Origin: Linnemannia elongata
Taxonomy: Eukaryota > Mortierellomycota > Mortierellomycetes > Mortierellales > Mortierellaceae
DNA: 64,000 nucleotides
Assembly: GCA_036320915.1 (NCBI GenBank)
Contig: JAXBDG010000003.1
Span: 1,178,001 to 1,242,000 of the forward strand
Direction: 5' to 3'
Below, piece after piece: positions 21,867 to 31,661 of the stretch. The position numbers and the translations under genes were made by a program. The notes below the pieces were generated by a model, which ran no database searches, had not been told where the DNA came from, and saw nothing but the letters and a program-made list of their open reading frames with translations. Numbering within the stretch: position 1 is the first letter of the stretch; the number at the start of each line of letters is the position of its first letter.

Positions 21867-23605
21867 GTTGTGTTGGTCGTTGCGTGTTTGTGTTTCGTGA
21901 AAAAGAAGGTGAGTTGATGGATTGAAAAGTGCGGAAAGTGTGCAGTAGGTTGATGAAGTTGTTGATGGTAGATCGATGGGCTTAGCAAGGTCGTCAAAAG
22001 AAAGTGGGCAAAGTTATTGGAACTGAAAAGGCATTAAGGCGAGATATTCGGCGACTGTTGTTGGCTGCGTTTTAGTGTCAAAGTTCTTTGTTGAGTGCGG
22101 TTGCTGGTTGAGTAGGTGGTTGGTTGGTTGGCGTTAGAAGGGTTGGCGTTAAAAGGTGACGTGAAAAGAAGAGACAAAGGGCAATGCGTGTTGGATTGAG
22201 AGTGGAAGGTCGTTTATAGGGGGTGGGAACGGATAGTTATTGCGGGTTAGAGAAAGATGTGGTGTACGATCGATGTGCAATGGGTGTGAATTTTGCGCAA
22301 AAGAGGAGGCGTGAAATATTTTGTATCCGAAGGTCTGAGTGATATGAATAAGATGATGCAGTAATGCAGATGAGATTCGGATGGTCGTTAATAAATTTGC
22401 CGAAGCGAGGGGATAGAGGGAAGGAGTGGTCGAAGTAGCGATGACTATCCTCGAGATCGAATGAAGAGGAGGGAGAATGTGAGTGAGTGAAAGAGAAGAA
22501 AGAGGAGGGGGGAGAAGCGAGTGGGTATCATTATTAGATGAAAGGGTGTGTGCATTAATGTCGGGGGTGAATTTTGTTCACTCGCTCTGCGTTATCTTGC
22601 TCTCTCTTGTCACGTTTCAGACCTTGTCCAATATCTTTGTTCTCGTCATTATCGTCGAATATTAGGCAGGGGAGCTCTCACTCTTTGTCGCTTACCTCTG
22701 TGTTGCCAGCGTATCTGATGGTGCAACAATGGCTCGTGGACTTGGATCTGGTTCTGTAGTTTTCTTTCTTCGAGTTCTGTTTTTACTTTCATTGTTGATG
22801 TTCATTTACTGGTGGGCTAGCTCACTTCGCATCCTTGGCTTACCTTTGTTTGTTTGTTTGTTTATTTGTTTGTTTTCACTCCAGAGGAAGAGATCAAGGA
22901 ATAATCCATGTTGTTGTCTGTGTGGCCATGGTCAATGTTTGTATTATCGAAATCGAAGGTTGAATGAGGATCCACTCGATGACCAATTTAGAATGACTTT
23001 TTCAATTAGTCTTTATTATTTCATTTCAGTTCATTCAGATAAAACAAACAAGACAACCTTCATTGAACGCACCTGAGTTCCTGCAGTTAACACCAAAGTT
23101 AAGCAATTTTCTTTAACTTTAAATCACCCTCTCCACAGCAATCATTTGGCTTCAATCATGAGCTTACAGTCTCATGGAAGAAAAAATAAGTAAAACAGAA
23201 GGACTGTTAACACATTGCCTTATTTCTTTCCTCCATACACTAAAACACATACTCGTTTGAATGAAAGAATGAAAAGAAAAAATGAGCGGCAAAGAAGAAC
23301 AAACCGACCAGTCGCATGTGAGTCTTTTGCACCCATGGCAACTACGAAGGGAAAGAAAAAGTATGAATGAACCTTGAATCGCCGACCTTGTCTTTCAGCA
23401 AAAGGAACAAAAAAGAACTTCAGCGTCATTTCGTCGCACGGATGTGTGCTGTATTAAAAAGCAATGGGCTTCCCTTGTTTTTCTTCTTTCTTTCATTCCT
23501 CTCTCTCACCAATACTCAAGTCTAAAGCCAAGCCAACCCTCTCAAGTCGAACCAATCAATCATCCATACCAAGCAAAGTCGATCCTTTCATATCATATTC
23601 ACAAG
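21867..23605. other. Divergent intergenic region, GNAT / BtaA-like
   Basis: About 1.7 kb with no credible coding sequence. The GNAT-proximal half is purine-rich on the plus strand. The half near the BtaA-like gene has the pyrimidine-rich, CAATC-rich look of a promoter and 5'UTR. A TTTG microsatellite lies at 22845-22872. Confidence 0.55.
22845..22872 (+). repeat. TTTG microsatellite
   Basis: Seven TTTG units, one of them changed to TTTA, in the divergent promoter region. Simple repeat only. Confidence 0.85.
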
Positions 23606-24969
23606 ATGTCATCGACAGCAACAACAGCAGCAGCAAGCCAGGCTCCCCTCCCTCTTCACATCCGCATCTTCTCGTCTTTCATCCAGTTCTACCACCAGTC
23701 CTTGGGTCGCAAGACTGTCCAGTCCGGCAAGGATGCAACCGTTGAGGCCAGCGTCGACTTTTCCAAGATCAGATACTCCCAGGTTTGGGAGGATACCCGT
23801 CTTCTCCGCCAGGGCCTCCGTTTGAAGCCCCAGAGCCGTGTCCTCAGCATTGCCTCTGCCGGTGACAACGCCTTTGCACTCTTGCTCGATGATGCCCGCG
23901 AGGTCGTCGCCATTGGTAAGCAATCCAAGCAATGTTCAAGTGTTCAAGATAAAAAAAAAAGGTGCTCCGGCAACAAGAAGTAGTAGCTAACCAAATGTTT
24001 TAATTGCGCATGTATCGAATAGATTTCTCTCCTGCTCAGCTAGCTCTTTGCGGGTTGAAGATTGCTGCATACAAGACATTGACTTACGAAGAATTCACAC
24101 AGCTCCTTGGATTCGAGTTTGCCGGAGAGGACATTGGTGCCGACGGCCGTGTTGCTCTTTACCAGGACAAGGTTCGCGCTGCGATTGCCAACGACGATCA
24201 CCGCACTTACTGGGACGAGAACCTGGATTTGATCCGCAACAAGATCATTCACATTGGCCGCCTCGAGAAGTTCTTCAACATCTATCGCAAGTACGTCATT
24301 CCCCTGGGTCACTACAAGTCCACCGTCCGCACCCTCCTCTCTGCTAAGGATCAGCCCAAGCAGATCAAGTTCTTTGACTCTGTCTGGAACAAGTGGATCT
24401 GGAGAGCCGGCACTCGCGCCTTCTTCGGTCAGATGTCTCTCGGCCATCTTGGTCGTGACCCCAAGTTCTTTGAGCATGTCCGCCTCGACGTCGGTGCCTT
24501 CTTGCTCGAGAAGGTCAGCAATGGTATCCGCAACATTCCCATCTGGGACAACTACTACGCCGAGTACGTCTTCACGGGCCAGCAGAGCGGCAACAACGGT
24601 CTTCCTGACTACCTTGTCAGGGAGAACTACGAGATCATCCGCTCCAGGATCGATCGTGTCAAGCTGGTTCATGCCGATGTCTTGAAGTACCTCAACTCGG
24701 AGGAGAGCGGCCACTTTGACGGATACAACCTCTCGGACATCTTTGAGTGGATGAGCGAGGACCTCTTCAAGACCTTCCTGACTGCCATTCACAACAAGGG
24801 TACCCCTGATGCTCGCATCTGCTATTGGAACCTCTTTGTCCCCCGGGAGAGGCCCGAAGATTTCAAGCACTTGATCCGCTCTGAGGTCGACCTTGCCGAT
24901 GCTGCCACCGCCAAGGACCGCACATACTTTTACCGCCGCTTCGTCATCGAGACCATCTTGAAGAAGTAA
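23606..24969 (+). CDS. BtaA-type SAM:diacylglycerol 3-amino-3-carboxypropyltransferase (DUF3419)
   Basis: Two exons (23606-23915 and 24023-24969, 107-nt intron) encode 418 residues, the size of bacterial BtaA. The SAM-binding motif is VLSIASAGDNAF (79-90), followed by VVAIDFSPAQLAL, whose Asp104 codon is split by the intron. Further BtaA-like blocks are WEDTRLL (61-67), TYWDENLDLI and NLSDIFEW. The reaction known for the family transfers the aminocarboxypropyl group of SAM to diacylglycerol, giving diacylglyceryl-homoserine, the first step to the betaine lipid DGTS. Fungal Bta1 normally fuses BtaA to the methyltransferase BtaB. No BtaB domain is present here: the protein stops at a TAA after KK with two AATAAA signals downstream. 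It may be a free-standing paralog or act on another acceptor. Strong C-ending codon bias suggests good expression. Confidence 0.85.
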
Positions 24970-25036
24970 TTTCTTTTCTGTACAACATTCACTTTATTGC
25001 CAGCACATTTTCATGATAGAATAACGAAAAAAAAAT

Positions 25037-25049
25037 AATAAATAATAAA
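25037..25049 (+). terminator. Tandem polyadenylation signals of the BtaA-like gene
   Basis: Two AATAAA hexamers one base apart, about 70 nt after the stop codon. Confidence 0.5.
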
Positions 25050-25092
25050 CAAGACCATGCATCCACAGTTCTCTCTAGTCTTTCCTCGCCTG

Positions 25093-25095
<3 letters not shown>

Positions 25096-25128
<33 letters not shown>
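25096..25128 (+). repeat. 33-nt homopolymeric T tract
   Basis: Uninterrupted T run in the convergent 3' region. It could be the A tail of a minus-strand retroposon, but no flanking duplication was found, so it is listed as a simple repeat. Confidence 0.8.
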
Positions 25129-25313
25129 CAATTCTTTCTCTGCCTTGTTCTTTTTTTAATCACTGACTTCCACCACCAGGAGAGTCAAGTAATCCAACTT
25201 GAGTTTAAGCATGTCAGAAAAGTTCATACCTGTCATTGTTGTCAAGTGCAAGTGCGAGATAAACCAAAGCACAAAATGAACATGGGAGAGGGGTGTGAAT
25301 GCAAAAATGATTT

Positions 25314-25319
25314 TTATTT
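25314..25319 (-). terminator. Polyadenylation signal of the APH-fold gene
   Basis: Minus-strand AATAAA about 60 nt past the stop codon. Confidence 0.45.
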
Positions 25320-25380
25320 CTTTGGATGTGATGCCTTGGGAAAGGAATGCAATGAACTCTAAAAACAGCGCGGTTGCTAA

Positions 25381-27023
25381 TTACAGCTTAGATTCAAGAA
25401 GGATCTTGTCACTCGGTGCACGCATAGGCCCCATGTGCTTCAATTGCTCCTCGACAGTGTTCACGATACGGGGTAACCAATCGACCTTCTTGAACGAGTT
25501 CGATACACCATACATGGCTACACGGAGAGCAGCAAAGTCCATCAGTGCAATCTTAGCCACCTCCATGTACTCGCGTGGCGATGGGAAGACGAACGCTGGT
25601 GATGCAGAGGAGGGTGCTTGGTATTGGGACTTGTAGGCGGCTTTGAGGGCGAGGCGGTGGTACTCGATGTAGTGAGTCCATTCGTTGGAGCCGGGTGGGA
25701 GAACAAAGGAGAGGAACTCGACGACGTCTCGTTGGGGGAGGTGGCAGCACGCCAGCTCCCAGTCGTAGGCGCATAGCTTTTGAGCGCCGGTGCTTGGGTC
25801 CAGGCGCAAGCAGATGTTACGCGTGTTGAAGTCGCCGTGGATCTAGATATGAAAAAAGTAATGGGAATGATCAGTCTATGCACGATGCTTAGCTAAATGC
25901 AGTACAAAAAATAAGGAGAGTAACAACTTGGTGTGTAACTTACAAGGGTCCTAGGACTCTTCTCAACCTTGGCCCAGTATTCATCCGAGTGCTCGAGAAA
26001 GTCGAGCATGCTGTCGGTGAGGAACTGAGAGAACAATGCGGGTTCGTTCTTTCGGTTGATCTTGACCATGGCCTCGTATGCAGGTCGCAGCAGCCTCATG
26101 AGCGATCGTGTGGGTGTCTCGAGGAAAGTCATGCCCAAGATACGATCCTCCTGCCCCAAAAACTGAGCATGAAATGATGCCAGATCACGCAGGACCAAAT
26201 GGATGTCGTTCGAGGACCAAGTCGTAAGGGCGATATCGGTGCTGTTCATGTGTGTGATGTTACCCAGGGAAGGGTCGAGGTATTCCAGGCAGAGGGCGTA
26301 GAGTTGTTGAGAGTCGTTGCGAAGAACGTTGTAGACTTTGGTCGAGATGCTTTCCATTGCGCCGCCGACCTGCCATGATAGTTCTGCGAGCTCGATTTCC
26401 CGGATGTGGCTGTTGCGGAATCCGGTTTGGTCCTTGACGAGGTCGTACTCCTCTGCAAACTCGCCGCCCTGAAGTTGGGCCATGATGTTGGTGAGTTCGA
26501 TCAGTGCAGTGTCGATGGGCTTGGACTTGATGACAACGTATAGCTGACCTTCGTTGTTGTGGTTGTCGTTGTTGGATGTTGATATGCTGCGGTAGTTTTC
26601 GGCACGACTGGTGGCCGAGATGGAGAGGGAACCATGAGGCAGAGAAGGTGAGGACGAGGACAGGATGGATGGATGTGTGCGGGACTCGAATTCAATCCGG
26701 TAGAGGAAATGGCCGGTCATATCGTTCATCGGGCACGGTTCCTCGTTGTGACCGCTATTACCGGTACTGCTTGAACTGACGGCTGAGAGGGAACCTCCAT
26801 GGTGCTCATCCTCCTCGCTGGAGAAGTTCTCGTCGTCTTCATCCTCATCGTCATCGCCAGAGCTGATATTGCTGAGGATACTGGCAGAAGAATCCAACTC
26901 TTCCTCGCTCCAGCTTTTGGTCAGGGTTCTGTTGGGACCATAGGCACGGTCAAGGATGGCTTGGAAAAATTCCTTGTTAAGGAGGGACCTGTTCATCCCA
27001 GTCTTGAACATTGCAGTCGTCAT
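25381..27023 (-). CDS. APH-fold (aminoglycoside phosphotransferase-like) kinase
   Basis: Two exons (27023-25944 and 25842-25381, 101-nt intron) encode 513 residues. The catalytic loop begins exactly at the exon 2 start: IHGDFNTRN (361-369) with catalytic Asp364 and Asn369. The DFG-equivalent is YDWE with Asp387. These are the hallmarks of APH/choline-kinase-like small-molecule kinases. The N-lobe lies in exon 1 (LYVVIKSKP with a candidate ATP-contacting Lys, then a helix with EIELAEL). It is interrupted by an acidic, Ser-rich insertion at about 43-80 and a second Ser/Pro-rich stretch, so the N-lobe is longer than usual. The substrate could be a sugar, aminoalcohol, amino acid or antibiotic-like hydroxyl compound and cannot be assigned. 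It is convergent with the BtaA-like gene. A lipid-headgroup role is conceivable but unsupported. Confidence 0.82.
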
Positions 27024-29884
27024 GATGGAAAAAAAAGAGAATGGTTGTTTGAAAAGATTGGGTGGCGGACACAGGTAGTTGGTCCAGGGGTGGGGTATGG
27101 TTCTTTGAAGGGGTGGTGGATGTACGAGAGATGATTCGACGCTTTGGGCTACACGAGGTTCTCGTTTCGTTTTTCAGAGTGGAGAAGAAAGAAGAGAGAA
27201 GGAGAGAAAAATGAAGGGTAAAGAATGAAAGGAGAGAGGGGAAGAGAGAGCAACAAAAAAGGTGAAAGGGGACGGAAGTTGGTTCGACCTTGGAGGTTGC
27301 AGTGGGAGGAGGGAGACACCAATCGTGGAAACATCATCATCGAAGCAAACACATTCTCAACTTGACAATACCGTCTCCCCGGACTCACCCATGAAAACAC
27401 TCACACCAAGACCAGACACAACAGCACAATACCCATTGTTAACTGTCGTTCTTTCATTCACCCATTCAATCCCCTTATGATCTTTCAATACAATAATAAC
27501 AGTGTCATCAAAATGAGCATTCATTCCAATTCAAACCCATGCGTCCTTTGAATGAACACCAAATGATTAAGTTATCTTCAAGACTTAAATAAAATTGGTA
27601 CCTGGCTTTCATGGCAACGTCAGGACACTAACCAAGAGAGAAAAGAGTGCTATACCGTATTAATATTCAATAGCGGCATGTTTTTCCGTTTGGACATGTG
27701 TGCACTCTATCACTTCTTCATGGTCCTACGAGGCACAATATTATAGTCTTGCAATATGCCCGCACCGATAAAGCTGCGTAATCATTATGAGAACAGTTAA
27801 CCTCCCATGTGTATATTCATCATCTCTGTTTGAGAGGGCATACTGTACTGGTTGTACTTGTTGGGCAATGTGCATAAAGAGATTATCTAATAGTCCAAGA
27901 TGATGAGGCGTGTATGTGGAACGAGGCCGTTATCTAATACCCCGGGTGACCCAAGAAAAGAAGAGTCCGGTTAAAAGGAATGAAAGAAAAAAGTAGTGTG
28001 ACATAGAACGGATCCCCTTCTCCTCCCCGAAGAATGTACAAAGAATGAAGATAATGCGCCCATTTTGCGCCCCATGCGCAAAAATAGCCTGGGGTTGTAT
28101 CAATGCCTATCCGCACACATTCTTGAACCAAACAATCCAAGAGCTGTTGCAAGCCTTAAGTCGATGAGACACCTGACAATATGATGGTAAAGGGAGGATG
28201 CAGGTGGTTGAAACTAATTTAGTACACCACCTTGATGAAACGCCTCTGCTGTTCTACTCAGAGGCAAAGGTACCGGGAATGAGGCAGTGTATGAGGAATC
28301 TCCGCATCGTTTAACATGAGTACTGGAAGCGAAAAAGTCTTCATTGTTCACGCTTTTCGACCGATGCCTTGCTCTCCTAACCCGCAAAAACGTAGTATCG
28401 TATGATTAGCCGCCAAGCCTCGCTTCTCCATCTCTCCTCATGCCTTTCATGACACATCACCTTTTTTCTCATAATGCTTAGCGTGCTCTTTGGGCTTGGT
28501 CTTTGCCTAAACTTCATAAGTCCAATGGAGGGTTTACGACAGTTAGCCCATCCGTCTCTTTTCGGCACTTGCCCGGAGATAACGGTGTGGATCGCATATT
28601 CGCGACTCGTACTCATGCTTCGTTGTTGTCATAATACTTTCTGACATGCCGTGAGGGCAAGGGAGGTCTTTGTACCTTTTCATTTCAGAGTCCTACTCGG
28701 CAACAACAGTGATTTGAATTGAGCACTTTTCTTTTCCTTCTTGACTTTACGACTGAGAAACAAGGTGCATGGGATGAAATAAGTTAACTACATTCCTATT
28801 TACCACTATTCCTTGTGCAAACTAAGAATCGTGTGGTAACACAGCGACCAACCGTTGTGAGATCTTTTGAATATCGTGGTTTCTGGTTGTTTACCACCTT
28901 CTTCCCGACTTCAATTGCTCTCACTTATCTTTACACACAACGGTCAACAGCAACCAAAAATGAGAGCGAACTGGTCAGAGTCCACCGAACAAGCTTGAAA
29001 AAAAAAAAACTTTGTTGTTGCACTGGCCAGAGAGCCGTTGTTACAGCATGTGAAGCTATTTTCTTTGTTGCCTATCTGAGAGTAAGAAAGTACCCCAGTT
29101 TATGTACCACCTTCACATTGACTTCAGAGGGAAGGGAAGAGGGTATTGCCGCCTTCATATTTTCTTCTTCTCTGGCATGAGAACATACAAGGACAATGTT
29201 CTTTAATTTCTCGGGACTAAGCTGACAATGAATTATTGGAAATCAGACTTGTTCTTCTTCATCAAACAGAAGCTCCATCAACTCCTACTGTCATTCAAAT
29301 GAAGTGAGAAAAAGGTTATCAGGATGCCATTTTGACATTTGACAATCCCATGAGGTATGAGGCCTTGACATGTCAATGACGACAAGGAGAGTGTGAGAGA
29401 GGGGCGTGTACTTTTTGTTTCATGAGTTGCCTGCCTTTGTTGACGGAGGTCTTTCTTGTTAATAGTTCTATGAGCTCATGATAAGAACGGGATAGAAAAG
29501 TAACTTGACGACTCATGACTAGTTGAGTGTGGCAATGCAATATGACATATGGACGGTGAAATCGTTGGGGAATGAGCTTCAGAAAGTGAAGCGAAAAATC
29601 CGGTCTTGAAGAATATTTGGTGTCATTTCATTCTATGGCCCACACGTTGAAAGGATACATGTGTTCCCATGAAGTCATTACAATGAGTGAACAAGTCTGC
29701 TTGGCAATGGATGGTAGTATTACTTTAGTGAGTGCTGTTTATTTGTATGTTGTTAATATGTTTTGCGTACTGCTTGTTTGAGGGGGGTATCGATCGGGTG
29801 TTTCCAGCATACACGCCACATAATGATGACGGCGAGGCATCGACATCAATCCTATGTCTAACTTAGAGTTCTCTCTCTTTAACT
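27024..29884. other. 2.9-kb intergenic region
   Basis: Upstream of the APH-fold gene and downstream of the MBL-fold gene. The first 400 bp are A/G-rich on the plus strand (promoter and 5'UTR of the APH-fold gene). The rest is AT-rich with only short frames on both strands, none with recognisable domains. No RNA gene or mobile element was identified. Confidence 0.5.
29738..29743 (-). terminator. Possible polyadenylation signal of the MBL-fold gene
   Basis: Minus-strand AATAAA about 140 nt beyond the stop codon. Plausible but not unique. Confidence 0.35.
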
Positions 29885-30804
29885 TCAAAGGCTGGAGGGT
29901 GGGAAGTGGAACTCGTGGACTTTTTGGATATGGATACCATCGGGGTTGTAGTCATGGGCAGGAAAGACGGTGTCGACATCTTCCTTCAGGGTCGTAATCT
30001 TCTCAATGGCCTTCATGGCATTGCCCCAGTGACAGGTCGACATAGCCAAGGGTCCAGAAATGCAAGGGATCTTGGATAGCATTGGGTAGGCTGCAATGTT
30101 CATAATGGCGTCGCCCACCATGATCGATCGGGAGGGGATGTGCAAGTAAGAGACCGAGCCTAGCGTGTGTAGCATTCACATGAAATAAACCAGTCAATTA
30201 GTCGGTGCACATACAAAAGTAGTACGTCGCCTCTCTTCTTCCTGTTTGATTACAGATAAGAAAGATGCCCTCTCTTCTTACCTGGGGTGTGTCCCTGAGT
30301 CTCAACCAGTTTGAGGACATGCTCAAACTCCCACTTGTCTCCAGCACGAAGTGTGAGAGTGCGGTCATGAGGCAACCTAACATTGGACTCGTGAGAGAAG
30401 TGCTTGAGGAGGGTAAAAGTCCAGGTGTCGGATGTGCAGGAGCGGAAACTCTTTCCGTCACAGATGAAGGGCTTCTCATCCTCATGGATAACGACCTTGG
30501 AACCGGGGTACTTTTCCAAAAGGGCGGGGGCTGCACCGGTGTGGTCGATGTGGGCGTGAGTGATGCAGATATACCGGATGGAGTCCTTCTCGTGGGTCAG
30601 GACCTGATCGATGGCCTTGAGGAGGGTATCGACCTGCATGGGTGCGCCAGAGTCGATCAAGACCCAGTCGTGGGGAATGTCGCCCTTGACCAGGAAGGTG
30701 GAGACTGGAACGGCGACTCCGGCGGCGACGGGCCAGATAATGGTGCAGCGGTAAAGTCCAGGGCGGACTTCAACAAAGCGGTCGAGGTCAGGGAGGTCGT
30801 ACAT
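29885..30804 (-). CDS. Metallo-beta-lactamase-fold hydrolase, lactonase-like
   Basis: Two exons (30804-30282 and 30159-29885, 122-nt intron) encode 265 residues, the normal length for a single-domain MBL hydrolase. All metal ligands are present: His83, His85, Asp87 and His88 in THAHIDH, His172 in QGHTPG, Asp191 in MVGD and His243 in FPAHD. The fold therefore should hold two metal ions. The general look (short N-terminus, VLIDSG strand, HxHxDH followed by TG) is close to N-acyl-homoserine-lactone lactonases and related MBL enzymes. Glyoxalase II-like thioesterase activity is an alternative. No signal peptide is seen, so it is probably cytosolic. The intron follows the HTPG metal-binding loop, splitting the next glycine codon. 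It is divergent from MMS19. Confidence 0.88.
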
Positions 30805-31661
30805 TGTCGTTGAGTGTTGTTGCTTTTGTTGTGAAAGGGGAGATCAAATGAGGAGTTGTGAATGAAAGGAATGAAGAATGAAAGAAGAGGAATGTAGTGT
30901 GGAGGAGGCTCTCTTTTTATTTCGGTCAGCCGGTTTCGTGGCGTAAAGGAAAATGCAATTTGTGCATGGATCCCCTCTGAGGCTCTGTCACAGGGTAAGT
31001 GGAGAAGAACGAATTTTTACCTCTTTCGGTTGTTGGACAGAATAGCTCCTTTTGGGTGGGTCAACGCGATGGGCATGCATCGGATCTACCGCCACGCCGT
31101 GTCAATTGGCCCGGGCTGTGGGATAACAGTAGGGTGCACTTGCGCAGCAATGACATACGCGTACCAAAAAAGACAAATGAAGCAAAGGGCTACCCTAGTC
31201 TAGACATTGTCATCAAAGGCATTAAGGCTTGTAGTCGCTACGTTGGACCTGCCAAGTAGGATTATGTTCCTTGTAGGGGGTTTTTTTTTGATTTGAAGGC
31301 AAAAGAATCATTGACGTAACTGGTACCGCGAGAGATTCAGCGAGAATGTGGCCTACAAGAGGAAAGCTTAAAGAGGCCAATCGATAGGACTATCAAGTGT
31401 CAACACCACCCTCACGGAGGAGCCAGTTCTATTATCACTCGACTTTTATCAGATCCACAAAATCATCACATGACACGACCAATCAGAAGGCGGCATCGAG
31501 TCATAGTCTCCTCTCTTCGACAAGAGTAAGAGTGAGGGAACAGACAGACACTTTCTTTTTCTTTCCTCAATCACTTTTTTGCTTCTTCATTCTCTCCTCT
31601 CTTCTCCTCTCGATTCGGCACTCGACAATCAGCAAATCGGATCAACAGGGACCAGCCTATC
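30805..31661. promoter_or_regulatory. Divergent promoter region, MBL-fold / MMS19
   Basis: An 857-bp gap between two divergent starts. The MMS19-proximal 150 bp is rich in TCTC/TTCTT runs, as before other genes here. No coding sequence or clear repeat was seen. Confidence 0.45.

Larger units (their letters stand above)
24970..25380. other. Convergent intergenic region with a long T tract
   Basis: Holds the 3' ends of the BtaA-like gene and of the APH-fold gene on the other strand, with a 33-nt T run between them. No coding sequence is supported. Confidence 0.6.

Noticed and set aside
25096..25200. Second minus-strand retroposon ending in the 33-nt T tract
   Set aside because: No sequence shared with the 60.2-kb element and no flanking direct repeat found.
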